In this document: positions 9,490 through 17,514 of the stretch, one piece after another
Numbering within the stretch: the stretch's first letter is position 1
Layout of the letters: each line of letters opens with the position of its first letter
Origin: Alphaproteobacteria bacterium UBA7691
GTDB lineage: Bacteria; Pseudomonadota; Alphaproteobacteria; Ferrovibrionales; Ferrovibrionaceae
Reading direction: 5' to 3'
DNA: 39,198 bases
Assembly (NCBI GenBank): GCA_002482765.1
Contig: DLGP01000166.1
Location: 1-39,198 of the forward strand
Position numbers and translations under genes: made by a program
Notes under the pieces: model-generated
Databases searched by the model: none
What the model saw: only the letters and a program-made list of their open reading frames with translations
Told to the model about the DNA's origin: nothing

Positions 9490-10017
9490 ATGTCGACCCC
9501 GCCGAACCACCTTAAACTGTGGCGTCAGTTCTGCAATTTGACCCTGACCGAGGCGGCTGATCGTATCAGTTGCACGGCATCGGCATTGAGCAAGCTGGAA
9601 AATGGCCGTCTGCGGGTGACTGACCGCTGGTTGCACAGGCTGGGCGCTGCCTATGGTCGCAGCCCGGCTGCGCTGCTCAGCCCGCCGGGGCAATATGCGG
9701 AAACCCTGATTGTGCCGGGCGAGACCAGCGCCGAGGATAGCGCCGCCATGGCCAAGCTGTGGCAGGCTTTGCCGGCGCGGTTCCGGCCACATTTGTTGGC
9801 AATTATGGAAGCTGCCGCCACCGGCGATACCGAGCAACGGGCGTTTCTGGATGCCGATATCCATGCCCACGAGGTTGCTGCAACCATTGATATCAGCCTG
9901 AAGGCCGTGCAACGCGCCCATCTGATCGAGCGCAGCCTGAAACAACAGGCCGAACAGCAGGCTACCCGGGATCGGCCAGGCGTTGTGGTGGAACAAGGCC
10001 TGCCGGAAAACTACTAG
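9490..10017 (+). CDS. XRE/Cro-CI type helix-turn-helix regulator
   Basis: 175 residues from ATG 9490; the frame is open from 9454 but the extension MLFCAVLTEIVR is probably untranslated leader. The N-terminal HTH (about residues 8-60: LKLWRQFCNLTLTEAADRIS, CTASALSKLENGRLRVT) is a standard XRE fold. The C-terminal half is helical and of unknown function, ending in a Gln-rich stretch (SLKQQAEQQATRD). It is probably autoregulated, since its upstream element is repeated in front of another XRE gene 2.2 kb away. It runs away from the riboswitch-controlled exporter; the ~140 nt between the aptamer and this start hold both promoters. Confidence 0.8.
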   Translation: MSTPPNHLKLWRQFCNLTLTEAADRISCTASALSKLENGRLRVTDRWLHRLGAAYGRSPAALLSPPGQYAETLIVPGETSAEDSAAMAKLWQALPARFRPHLLAIMEAAATGDTEQRAFLDADIHAHEVAATIDISLKAVQRAHLIERSLKQQAEQQATRDRPGVVVEQGLPENY

Positions 10018-10115
10018 AAATTCATCCTATAACTGCAAAAAATACTACCGGCACAAGTTAAAAGTCGGTACTATCGGACTCGGGACATCTAAATTTCGGG
10101 TCGGTAGACAGGGCC

Positions 10116-10640
10116 ATGCTCACTTCGAGTAAGCGTCATACGATCCGCGGCGCGGACAAATCCGTGGTGCAGATCGACTATACCGAAATACGCGAAGCCG
10201 CTGCCGCTGACGGGAAAACCTCGTTGGCGCTGGCGATTTATGAGCGTTTCGGCAAGCGCAGTGCTGATGCGCCGGCTTTCCTGAAGCGGGCGCGCTGGGT
10301 GTTTGCGCCTGATCCCGCCCATATGGTGGATACCTCGGCCGAAGCGGTTGAGGAATATGTGATGGTGGACCAGGAACTGCACAGCTTTGTCATGGATGGC
10401 GAGCATTATGTTGGCCGGCCGATTGGCGTGATCGAATCCGGCCCGGCCAAACAAGTGGCGATGCACACCTATTCCCAGGTCAAGCAGCTTGGCCTGCCGG
10501 CCTTCTACACCGTGTCGATGCCGGAGCGCGTTTATCAGCGCATTATGTTTCCCTTTGTCACCGCCGGCAAGGTTACCCATGTGGTGACGCTGGTGCATCC
10601 TTTGCTCAGCCGCCGCCGGCTCAGCGAAGTGCTGCACTGA
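10116..10640 (+). CDS. Unrecognised protein, possibly PAS_5-like
   Basis: 174 residues, soluble, no signal peptide. The N-terminal part is polar (TEIREAAAADGKTSLALAIYERFGKRSADAPAFLKRARWVF). The C-terminal half has a pattern of short strands (YVMVDQELHSFVMDGEHYVGRPIGVIESG, TYSQVKQLGLPAFYTVSMPERVYQR, THVVTLVHPLL). Its overall look, an exposed ligand-like domain ending in a VVTLVHPL strand, recalls the PAS_5 proteins common in Rhodospirillales, such as the one at 15086-15535. I see no diagnostic motif, so the assignment is tentative. It lies between an XRE regulator and a GNAT-like gene and ends at a bidirectional terminator. Confidence 0.65.
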   Translation: MLTSSKRHTIRGADKSVVQIDYTEIREAAAADGKTSLALAIYERFGKRSADAPAFLKRARWVFAPDPAHMVDTSAEAVEEYVMVDQELHSFVMDGEHYVGRPIGVIESGPAKQVAMHTYSQVKQLGLPAFYTVSMPERVYQRIMFPFVTAGKVTHVVTLVHPLLSRRRLSEVLH

Positions 10641-10660
10641 TCCATCAGCCATAGCTGACA

Positions 10661-10701
10661 AAAATCACGGCGCGGCTGGCCTTTTGCCGCGCCGTGATTT
10701 T
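10661..10701. terminator. Bidirectional terminator between convergent genes
   Basis: A perfect 16-bp stem (AAAATCACGGCGCGGC at 10661-10676 with its complement at 10686-10701, 9-nt loop) is flanked by A-runs on one side and T-runs on the other. It can stop transcripts from both the gene ending at 10640 and the minus-strand gene ending at 10707. Confidence 0.88.
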
Positions 10702-10706
10702 CTGTA

Positions 10707-11432
10707 TCAGGCAGCGCGGCCCTGCTTGAGCAACGCAGCCGGCGCTTTCACCTGCGGCAGATGCGGCCCGGCGGCAATCTGCTTCAGCATGCCGGCACGC
10801 GAGATATAGGTGGTGTAAAGCCGCGATTGCTGACCGACCGTTTGCAGGAAACCTTCCATCGACAGGTCAAGCCGCTCATAGGCATAGCCATCGGGCCGCA
10901 GCGGCAGGCCGGAATCCTTCAGCCCTTCAAACACCACGCCGCAATGATGATCCACGTTGTAATATTGCAGCGAGCGCGCCCGCACCAGATGGGTCAGGTA
11001 GAAGTTCAGGTGCTGGCCACGATGTTCGGGATGCACCCATAGGCCGCCATGATGGCCGATGCGGCCGACATAATCCCGGCTGGTGGGATGCACCACCCGG
11101 GGATAGGAAAGCGGCGCCAGATATTGCGACCACAACCGGCCCGAACGCAGGAAGCTGATCCAGCCGCCTGGCAGGTCGAACATGCGATAGGCAATACAGG
11201 CAACCGGCTTGTCAGCCTGCATCACCCGCAGCCAATACAGGTCGTCGCCGGGCTTGAGATCATGATGCTGCGGGTTGAAGGTGGCATTCAGGCCGATTGT
11301 AGCCGGCTGTCCCTTCAGGAAGCTGGCCCAGTCCCGCAAGTCTGGCTCTAGAAATACAGTGTATTTCATAGCCTGGAGCTGCTCAAGAATGCCATCTATA
11401 TACGTTTGCGATGTATAAGGTGTTTTCCGCAT
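10707..11432 (-). CDS. GNAT-like acyltransferase-fold protein, function unknown
   Basis: 241 residues, soluble, starting at ATG 11432 behind a good GAGGGG ribosome site. The middle of the protein (about residues 120-175) reads GRIGHHGGLWVHPEHRGQ followed by LNFYLTHLVRARSLQYYNVD. It resembles the strand-4, acyl-CoA-loop and helix-3 region of GNAT N-acyltransferases (V-x-P-x-x-RG-x), though the loop is not a textbook Q/RxxGxG. I do not recognise the substrate. Neighbours are two XRE regulators and a PAS_5-like protein. Another possibility is a non-catalytic relative of GNAT proteins. Confidence 0.6.
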   Translation of the reverse strand: MRKTPYTSQTYIDGILEQLQAMKYTVFLEPDLRDWASFLKGQPATIGLNATFNPQHHDLKPGDDLYWLRVMQADKPVACIAYRMFDLPGGWISFLRSGRLWSQYLAPLSYPRVVHPTSRDYVGRIGHHGGLWVHPEHRGQHLNFYLTHLVRARSLQYYNVDHHCGVVFEGLKDSGLPLRPDGYAYERLDLSMEGFLQTVGQQSRLYTTYISRAGMLKQIAAGPHLPQVKAPAALLKQGRAA

Positions 11433-11734
11433 GCTGCTATCCCCTCTCTGGTAGCTGCCTGAATTATGCCGCCCCGTCTGAGCAGTTGCATTCAGGCGGG
11501 TAAATTTCTAATGAGGTGATGGTTAATGCGGGGTTTAATCTGGCACGGAACGAGCAGTGCACGGCCTAATGCCGCAATATTTGTGCATATAGGCCAAAAG
11601 AAAGTTTCCATAAACGACATTTCTCCTTGCAAAATTTTCCACTTTGGACAATTCTGAGTCACATCCTCACTGGACATGCGTCAGCCTTCGGCGGGCGCAC
11701 ATTTGGTCAGCGTTCAACGTCTGGAGATACAACC
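11433..11734. other. Divergent intergenic region, 302 nt
   Basis: This region separates the GNAT-like gene (minus) from an XRE gene (plus). It is more AT-rich than its surroundings and holds the second copy of the 18-nt XRE-associated element. No ORF with a credible family or codon pattern, no tRNA and no terminator was seen; the open frames here are short and in poor context. Confidence 0.6.
11635..11652 (+). promoter_or_regulatory. 18-nt element shared by two XRE genes (copy 2)
   Basis: TTTTCCACTTTGGACAAT, identical to 9416-9433, lies 82 nt before the GTG start at 11735. Both copies point the same way relative to an XRE gene. No convincing -10 follows at the right distance here, so an operator role is likelier than a shared promoter core. 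Confidence 0.6.
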
Positions 11735-12202
11735 GTGTCGAAGCCGCCGAAAACCCATCCGAATCCGCATGACATCCTGGTTGGCGCCCGCCTGCGTGAA
11801 GCCCGCACCCTGGCCGGCATGAGCCAGACCGTGCTGGGCCAGGCCGTTGGCATCACGTTTCAGCAGATCCAGAAATACGAGAAGGGCCTCAACCGCATCG
11901 GCGCCAGCCGCCTGATGCAGTTCTCCACCATTCTCAATGTCACCCCGTCCTTCTTCTTCGAGGATATCAAGGCCAACACGCCGCTGGGCGCCGAGGATAA
12001 CGGCGAGCAGAGCGAAACCCGCTTTGATTACGGCGATGCCTCGCGCCGCCAAGCGCTGGAGCTGGTGCGCTATTTTGGCCGCATCCCGAGCCAGGACCTG
12101 CGCTCCACCATCTTCGAGCTGGTGAAGACCGCCGCCAAGAACATGCATCCGACCGGCAACAACGCCGATATCGGCAGCGAGAAGATCGCCGCCAGCGCCT
12201 GA
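11735..12202 (+). CDS. XRE-family helix-turn-helix regulator
   Basis: 155 residues from GTG 11735, which has GGAGA at 11723-11727 with 7-nt spacing. An ATG at 11627 in the same frame would place the shared promoter element inside the gene and is rejected. The HTH domain covers about residues 12-70 (GARLREARTLAGMSQTVLGQ, GITFQQIQKYEKGLNRIGAS). The family is abundant in alphaproteobacteria. The C-terminal part (RRQALELVRYFGRIPSQDLR, STIFELVKTAAKN) is a conserved helical tail. It is followed by a strong terminator, so it is monocistronic; autoregulation is likely. Confidence 0.88.
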   Translation: MSKPPKTHPNPHDILVGARLREARTLAGMSQTVLGQAVGITFQQIQKYEKGLNRIGASRLMQFSTILNVTPSFFFEDIKANTPLGAEDNGEQSETRFDYGDASRRQALELVRYFGRIPSQDLRSTIFELVKTAAKNMHPTGNNADIGSEKIAASA

Positions 12203-12221
12203 CGCCTGATCCAGCTTTTCA

Positions 12222-12258
12222 ACAGCCGGCCCTGGCAACGGGGCCGGCTGTTTTTGTT
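12222..12258 (+). terminator. Rho-independent terminator of the XRE gene
   Basis: An 11-bp stem, ACAGCCGGCCC (12222-12232) with GGGCCGGCTGT (12241-12251) and an 8-nt loop, is followed by TTTTGTTTT. Confidence 0.88.
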
Positions 12259-12384
12259 TTATAATCACAAGCGCCTGCTATTTTTGCTGGCAAAAACCAC
12301 CCGGCATCGTCTAGTGATTGTTGTTATGGGGCGCCGGTTTAACCCGGCGGTTTTAAAGCATCAGCCGGGATCACTGCACACGGT

Positions 12385-12912
12385 ATGGCCTTTGAGGTTG
12401 CCTACGAATTCACCGAATTATGGGTGCCGGCCAGGAGCACACCGGTCTACCTGCCTTTCCTGGTGCTGTTCGGGCTGATTGGCTGTGCGAGCCTGCTTTG
12501 GCTGGGCAATCGCGATCAGTGGTTTGAGCCTGCACCCAGCATCGGCGCTTTTCTGGGGGGGTTATTGTTTTATTCCACGATTTTGCTGAGCTTCGGCCTG
12601 GTGATCAGTGGCGGCATGGTGTTGCTGGAAAGCCGCCCCAGCATGGCGCAGGCCGACCTGCTGGATAAGGTGAGGCAGGGCAAGGTCGAACAATTGGAGG
12701 GCTATATCTGGCTGCGACCCGAATTGCGCGATGCCGATGATCGCATTGTGCAGCATCACACTTTCCTGATCGGCAGAATCCGGTTTCCGCATCAGCAGGC
12801 CGCTGCCAGCTTCACCCATCTCTTGCAGGAGGGCCGCGTGCTGCAAAACGGCCAATATGCCCGCGTCACGCATGTGAAAGGCAATGTCGTGAAAGTGGAA
12901 ATCCGGCGCTGA
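12385..12912 (+). CDS. Small membrane protein of unknown function (two membrane helices)
   Basis: 175 residues. Two membrane segments lie at about residues 22-42 (PVYLPFLVLFGLIGCASLLW) and 53-80 (IGAFLGGLLFYSTILLSFGL). A soluble C-terminal domain of about 95 residues follows, with a beta-rich pattern (VEQLEGYIWLRP, HHTFLIGRIRFPH, ARVTHVKGNVVKVEIRR). The layout resembles DUF3592-type proteins, but no signature allows a firm call. There is no obvious ribosome site before ATG 12385, so the start could lie elsewhere in the frame. Confidence 0.65.
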   Translation: MAFEVAYEFTELWVPARSTPVYLPFLVLFGLIGCASLLWLGNRDQWFEPAPSIGAFLGGLLFYSTILLSFGLVISGGMVLLESRPSMAQADLLDKVRQGKVEQLEGYIWLRPELRDADDRIVQHHTFLIGRIRFPHQQAAASFTHLLQEGRVLQNGQYARVTHVKGNVVKVEIRR

Positions 12913-13004
12913 CGCCCCGCCTGCATCGCCGGATTGGCAAGGGCATGGCGCTTGGCTATCATCATGGCATGTATAGCGCCCCCTTTATTGCCGCAAAACG
13001 CTAA

Positions 13005-14543
13005 ATGGTCGCCCGCATCCAGAGCGTGGCCTTCCAGGGCATCGAGGTGTTGCCGGTGGATGTGCAGGTGCAGGTCAGCGCCGGCCTGCCGGCCTTCACC
13101 ATTGTGGGCCTGGCCGACAAGGCAGTGGCGGAGAGCCGCGAGCGGGTGCGCGCCGCACTCGGCGCCATCGGCCTGGGCCTGCCGCCGAAGCGCATCACGG
13201 TCAACCTCGCGCCCGCCGACCTGCCCAAGGAAGGCAGCCATTTTGACCTGCCGATTGCGCTGGCCCTGCTCGGCGCTATGGGGGTGCTGCCGCTGGATGC
13301 GCTGGACGAGCATGTGGCCCTGGGTGAACTGGCGCTGGATGGCGCCATCGGCGCGGTGGCCGGTGTGCTGCCGGCCGCCATCGCCGCCAATGGCATGGGC
13401 AAGGGCCTGATCTGCCCTGGCAGCCAGGGCAGCGAGGCGGCCTGGGCCGGCGCCACGCATGAAAACAGCGGCGGCGTGCTGGCGGCGCCCAGCCTGCTGG
13501 CGCTGGTGAACCATTTCAAGGGCAGCCAGACTTTGCCTTTGCCACGCGCCGAAGCCGCGCTGGAGCCTGTGGCACGGCTTGATCTGCGCGATATCAAAGG
13601 CCAGGAAAGCGCCAAGCGCGCCCTGGAAGTGGCGGCGGCGGGCGGCCATAACCTGCTGCTGATCGGCCCGCCCGGCGCCGGCAAATCCATGCTGGCACAG
13701 CGCCTGCCCGGCCTGCTGCCGCCGCTTGAAACGGCGGAAATCCTGGAAGTGAGCATGATCGCCTCGCTGGCCGGCCAGCTTGAAAATGGCCGGCTGACGC
13801 GGCAGCGGCCGTTTCGCAATCCGCATCATTCCGCCTCCATGGCGGCGCTGATCGGCGGCGGCCACCGCGCCCGTCCGGGCGAAGTGAGCCTGGCGCATCT
13901 GGGTGTGCTGTTCCTGGATGAATTGCCGGAATTCGGCCGCAGCGTGCTGGATTCGCTGCGCCAGCCGCTGGAAAGCGGCCGCGCCGTGGTGGCGCGTGCC
14001 AATGCCCATGTCAGCTATCCGGCCCGGGTGCAGTTGGTGGCGGCGATGAATCCCTGCCGCTGCGGCTATCTGGCCGATCCGGCCCAAGCTTGCAGCAAGG
14101 CGCCGCGCTGTGGCGGCGATTATCAGGCGCGCATTTCCGGGCCGCTCTTTGACCGCATCGACCTGCATATCGAAGTGCCGGCGGTGGCTGCCGCCGACCT
14201 GGCCTTGCCCAGCCCGCGCGAAGGCAGCGCCGAGGTGGCGGCGCGGGTGGCGCAGGCCCGCGCCATCCAGCGCCGACGCTATGCCGGCGCCAGCCAGGGC
14301 GGCGAGCCGGTGCGCTGCAATGCCGAAGCTGATGGCGAATTGCTGGAACAGGTGGCAACACCCGATGCCGCCGGCCGCAGCCTGCTGGCCAAGGCGGCCG
14401 AAAACCTGCGGCTGACCGCACGCGGCTATCACCGCGTGCTGCGCGTGGCGCGCACCTTGGCCGACCTGGCCGGCAGCGACGGGATCAGCCGCCTGCATGT
14501 GGCCGAAGCGCTGAGCTATCGCCGCATCGCCCTGGCGCGCTAA
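13005..14543 (+). CDS. comM: YifB/ComM-family Mg-chelatase-like AAA+ ATPase
   Basis: 512 residues, the usual length. An N-terminal Lon-protease-like domain (about residues 1-170: GLPAFTIVGLADKAVAESRE, ITVNLAPADLPKEGSHFDLP) is followed by the AAA+ Mg-chelatase domain. That domain has Walker A GPPGAGKS (near residue 222), Walker B VLFLDE (near 303) and the zinc-type cysteines in NPCRCGYL...CSKAPRC. In naturally competent bacteria ComM is a hexameric helicase that drives branch migration during integration of incoming DNA. It is widespread, so its presence alone does not show competence. It converges on the DUF924 gene with a 6-nt gap. Confidence 0.94.
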   Translation: MVARIQSVAFQGIEVLPVDVQVQVSAGLPAFTIVGLADKAVAESRERVRAALGAIGLGLPPKRITVNLAPADLPKEGSHFDLPIALALLGAMGVLPLDALDEHVALGELALDGAIGAVAGVLPAAIAANGMGKGLICPGSQGSEAAWAGATHENSGGVLAAPSLLALVNHFKGSQTLPLPRAEAALEPVARLDLRDIKGQESAKRALEVAAAGGHNLLLIGPPGAGKSMLAQRLPGLLPPLETAEILEVSMIASLAGQLENGRLTRQRPFRNPHHSASMAALIGGGHRARPGEVSLAHLGVLFLDELPEFGRSVLDSLRQPLESGRAVVARANAHVSYPARVQLVAAMNPCRCGYLADPAQACSKAPRCGGDYQARISGPLFDRIDLHIEVPAVAAADLALPSPREGSAEVAARVAQARAIQRRRYAGASQGGEPVRCNAEADGELLEQVATPDAAGRSLLAKAAENLRLTARGYHRVLRVARTLADLAGSDGISRLHVAEALSYRRIALAR

Positions 14544-14549
14544 ACCGGC

Positions 14550-15083
14550 TCAGCCGGCGAAACCGCCCTCGGCCAAAAAGGCCAGTTCCTCGGCTGTGCT
14601 GGTGCGGCCAAGAATGGCATTGCGATGCGGAAAACGCCCGAAGCGTCGGATTATCGCACGATGGCCCTCGGCATGGCGCAGAATTTCCGGCCCCAGTGGG
14701 GTCTGCAAAGCCACGGCGCGTTCCTGATCGGCCAAAGCCTCGGCATGGGAAAACGGCAGATAGAGGAACAGCCGCAAATCCGGCTCAATCTGCAAATCAT
14801 GGCCCTGGGCTATCGCCTGGTTGGCTGCCTGCCGCGCGGCAGGATCTGTGGCATACATGCGCGGCGTGCCACGGAAACAATTACGCGGAAACTGATCCAG
14901 CAGGATCAGCAAGGCCAAAGCGCTTTCCGGCTGGCTTAGCCAAGGCTGCAACTCGCCGCGCGCCGCCGCCTCATGCAAGCCCATAAAGCGCTGGCTGAAT
15001 TCGGTATCAAACGCCGCATCCTTGGCAAACCAGCGCGCCGGCCCGGCAACACGCCAGAAATTGCTCACATCCTGCGCAGTCAT
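14550..15083 (-). CDS. DUF924-family protein
   Basis: 177 residues matching the DUF924 family. Recognisable motifs are VSNFWRVAGPARWFAKDAAF at the N-terminus, LILLDQFPRNCFRGTPRMYA in the middle, LFLYLPFSHAEALADQERAV, and RFGRFPHRNAILGRTSTAEE near the end. The family is helical (TPR-like) and of unknown biochemical function. The gene starts 2 nt after the PAS_5 gene stops, so the two form an operon. Confidence 0.9.
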   Translation of the reverse strand: MTAQDVSNFWRVAGPARWFAKDAAFDTEFSQRFMGLHEAAARGELQPWLSQPESALALLILLDQFPRNCFRGTPRMYATDPAARQAANQAIAQGHDLQIEPDLRLFLYLPFSHAEALADQERAVALQTPLGPEILRHAEGHRAIIRRFGRFPHRNAILGRTSTAEELAFLAEGGFAG

Positions 15084-15085
15084 TC

Positions 15086-15535
15086 TCAGGCTGCCCGCGC
15101 CAGACGGGCGGCTTGCGGGTAACTGCCCACCAGGATGCGTTCAATGGCGTCACCTGCCGCATTGCCAAGCGGCAGCAACAGCTTTGTCATGCAGGGATAG
15201 AGCTGGCTGTTGCGCGAATTGTCGAAGCGGAAATAGACCGGCGCGGCGCTTTCCAGGCAGCGGCGGAAAAATGGCTCGCTCGATTCCTGGCCGACGCAGA
15301 TATCGTCGATATAGCGATTGGTGATGCCGTGGCCGCGATAATCATCCATGCGGGCGCCCGATAATGTCACCCGGAAACGCAAGGCCGGCTGCCGTTCCAC
15401 CGCCACAAGGGCGATATTGCCGAGCCAGGGGCGCAATTCCAGCGGCCCGAAGGCGCTGCGTGGCGGCATCGGCTGCGCACCACGCTGCATATCCCAGTAT
15501 GCTTCCAAGGCGCGCAATTCTTCCGGTATCTGCAT
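15086..15535 (-). CDS. PAS_5-domain protein
   Basis: 149 residues. The sequence (LRALEAYWDMQRGAQPMPPR near the start, the LRPWLGNIALVAVE strand, RFRVTLSGARMDDYRGHGIT, then LLLPLGNAAGDAIERILVGS near the end) follows the PAS_5 pattern (PF07310). This is a stand-alone PAS-like sensor domain common in Rhodospirillales and related orders. No output domain is attached, so it should work through a partner. It is the first gene of a two-gene unit with DUF924. About 190 nt upstream, on the other strand, an XRE regulator begins. Confidence 0.8.
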   Translation of the reverse strand: MQIPEELRALEAYWDMQRGAQPMPPRSAFGPLELRPWLGNIALVAVERQPALRFRVTLSGARMDDYRGHGITNRYIDDICVGQESSEPFFRRCLESAAPVYFRFDNSRNSQLYPCMTKLLLPLGNAAGDAIERILVGSYPQAARLARAA

Positions 15536-15726
15536 GATTGCCCCCGCTTCCCTGTTTGCTGGCCCCTGTTCGCTGGCCCCCGCTTGACAGCCGCAGCCTG
15601 CGCCGGCTAGGCGCCGAGGGCTGTATCAACGATCACAAAACCGCCCAGGGCAAATCCGCCATTGTATTCCTGTCACAGTTTTGCGAGATTTTTTGCTGAT
15701 CGGATAAAAGGCGGCGCTGGCCTGAC

Positions 15727-16128
15727 ATGGGCGGGAGCAGGACACAACCTTATCGACTGAAGCTGCTGCGGCCGGAATCCGGCCAGAACGGCATTGGCAG
15801 CCGCATCCGCGTTTTCCGGGAATACCGCGAACTCAGCCGCGCCGAACTGGCCCGGCTCTGCGCCTGCCGCGAAAGTGAACTGGCCGATTATGAGACCAAC
15901 CAGCGCCCGGTGCCGCCGCACCGGCTGCGCCGCATCGCCCAGGCGCTCGGCTTTCCGCCCAGCGCCTTTGCCACCACTTCGCCGCGCCAGCCCGGCCTGC
16001 CGCCGGATGATTTTGAGCTGGAGCAGATTGCCTATCTGTTCAGCCAGATTGAGTCCGAGGCCGAGCGCAGCAAACTTTTGCGCACCGTGGCCCGGCTGAT
16101 GGAAGAAGCCCTGGTCAAGCCGCATTAG
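15727..16128 (+). CDS. XRE-family helix-turn-helix regulator
   Basis: 133 residues. The HTH domain is at about residues 22-80 (GSRIRVFREYRELSRAELAR, CACRESELADYETNQRPVPP, HRLRRIAQALGF), followed by a helical tail (FELEQIAYLFSQIESEAERS). It is a third small XRE protein in 7 kb, more diverged than the other two and without their 18-nt upstream element. It is divergent from the PAS_5/DUF924 unit and could control it. The AT-rich stretch at 15683-15712 is a likely promoter area. Confidence 0.85.
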   Translation: MGGSRTQPYRLKLLRPESGQNGIGSRIRVFREYRELSRAELARLCACRESELADYETNQRPVPPHRLRRIAQALGFPPSAFATTSPRQPGLPPDDFELEQIAYLFSQIESEAERSKLLRTVARLMEEALVKPH

Positions 16129-16170
16129 GCACTGCACCCTGCCCCTGCCGGCTGCAGAATGTATCAATCC

Positions 16171-16198
16171 AAGTGCCGCCGGAAACGGTGCTTTTGTT
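16171..16198 (+). terminator. Probable terminator after the XRE gene
   Basis: AAGTGCCG (16171-16178) pairs with CGGTGCTT (16186-16193), including two G-U wobbles, over a 7-nt loop, and the sequence continues TTGTT. It is a moderate stem with a short T-tract. Confidence 0.4.
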
Positions 16199-16278
16199 GC
16201 GCGATTAAGCAGCGGCGCGACTTTTCCGGTCCAACCGGCTCGGTTATTCTGGCGCCAACCAGAGGAAACCACAGCATC

Positions 16279-17514
16279 ATGTCCCATTCTTCGCTTCCCG
16301 CGCTCGCCCAGGGCGTCAATGACCTGCGCGCCTCCGAAATCCGCGAGCTGCTGAAACTGATCAACCGCCCGGAAATCATTTCCTTTGCCGGCGGCATCCC
16401 CGATCCGGCGATGTTTCCGCTGGAAACCATCGGCAAATCCTATGCGGCAATCCTGGGCGACCCGGCCCGCGCCGGCGACGCCTTCCAATATTCGATCAGC
16501 GAAGGATTTCCGCCGCTGCGCGACTGGATTGCCGGTTATCTCAAAGGCCATGGCATTGAGACCGGCGCCGACCGCATCATCATCACCAGCGGCGCGCAGC
16601 AGGCGCTGGATTTCCTCGGCCGCGCCTTCATCGAGCCGGGCGACGGCGTGGTGATGACCGATCCGAGTTATCTCGGCGCGATCCAGGTTTTCGGCACCTA
16701 CCGGCCGCATTTCATCGCCGTGCCGATGGATGCCGAAGGCGCCAAACTGGCCGAGCTTGAAGCCGCCTTTGCGCAAAAGCCGAAATTCTTTTACCTGACG
16801 CCGGATTTCTGCAATCCCGCCGGCATCACCACCAGCCTGGCGCGGCGCGCGGCGATCCTTGATCTGGCCTACAAGTATAATGTGGCGATCATTGAGGATT
16901 CGCCCTATGAGGAACTGCGCTATGATGGCGCGCGCATCCCGAGCTTCGCCGCCCTGGAAGCCCGGCGCGGCGCGGCGAATGGCAATCTGGTGATCTATGT
17001 CGGCAGCCTGTCCAAGGTGCTGACGCCGGCCTTGCGCATCGGCTGGGTGTCTGCCGATGCCGGCCTGATCAACAAGCTGGTGCTGCTGAAGCAGGCTTCC
17101 GACCTGCATTGCTCCACGGTGAACCAGATCATCGCCAACGAACTGGCGCGTAATTCGCACGCCAGCCAGGTGGCCAAGCTGCGCCCGACTTACAAGGCAC
17201 GGCGCGATGCCATGCTGGCGGCGCTGAAGCGCAGCTTCCCGGCCGAGGTGACCTGGAATGTGCCGGATGGCGGCATGTTCATCTGGCTGGAATTCCCCGA
17301 GGGCGTGGATTGCGCTGAATTGCTGGCCCAGGCGATCAAGGACAGCAACGTGGCCTTTGTGCCCGGCTCGGCGTTTTACGCCACCGAGCAAAAGCGCAAC
17401 ACCGCCCGCCTGAGCTTCTCGCTCGGTGAGCCGGCGCGCATCGAGGAAGGCATCGAACGCCTGGCGGTGCTGGTGCGCAACGTGTTGCAGGCCAACGCGG
17501 CAGCAGCCGAGTGA
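16279..17514 (+). CDS. PLP-dependent class I aminotransferase (2-aminoadipate aminotransferase-like)
   Basis: 411 residues from ATG 16279, which has AGAGGAAA at 16261-16268; the open frame begins upstream but without a ribosome site. It is a fold-type I aminotransferase of the LysN/MocR-like branch. It shows the N-terminal RASEIRELLKLINRPEIISF and FAGGIPDPAMFP, the NPAG motif near residue 180, EDSPYEELRYDG, and SLSKVLTPALRIGW, in which Lys246 forms the Schiff base with PLP. Typical reactions move the amino group of 2-aminoadipate, leucine or an aromatic amino acid to 2-oxoglutarate; the true substrate is not fixed by sequence. Its stop overlaps the start of the reductase gene (GTGA). Confidence 0.92.
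   Translation: MSHSSLPALAQGVNDLRASEIRELLKLINRPEIISFAGGIPDPAMFPLETIGKSYAAILGDPARAGDAFQYSISEGFPPLRDWIAGYLKGHGIETGADRIIITSGAQQALDFLGRAFIEPGDGVVMTDPSYLGAIQVFGTYRPHFIAVPMDAEGAKLAELEAAFAQKPKFFYLTPDFCNPAGITTSLARRAAILDLAYKYNVAIIEDSPYEELRYDGARIPSFAALEARRGAANGNLVIYVGSLSKVLTPALRIGWVSADAGLINKLVLLKQASDLHCSTVNQIIANELARNSHASQVAKLRPTYKARRDAMLAALKRSFPAEVTWNVPDGGMFIWLEFPEGVDCAELLAQAIKDSNVAFVPGSAFYATEQKRNTARLSFSLGEPARIEEGIERLAVLVRNVLQANAAAAE

Noticed and set aside
11492..11677. Small minus-strand frame in the XRE intergenic region, sharing CPKWK with a frame at 9258-9491
   Set aside because: The shared residues come only from the repeated 18-nt element read on the other strand; the rest is unrelated and lacks a ribosome site.
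12792..14498. 568-residue open frame on the minus strand
   Set aside because: It is the antisense shadow of comM, a clear family match on the plus strand. Its translation is His/Gln/Arg/Ala-rich with no family pattern.
13005..14543. comM as evidence for a natural competence locus
   Set aside because: ComM/YifB is widespread in non-competent bacteria and no com, dprA or pilus gene lies nearby.
15673..17391. 572-residue minus-strand frame opposite the aminotransferase
   Set aside because: Antisense to two recognised genes and their intergenic region; no domain signature.
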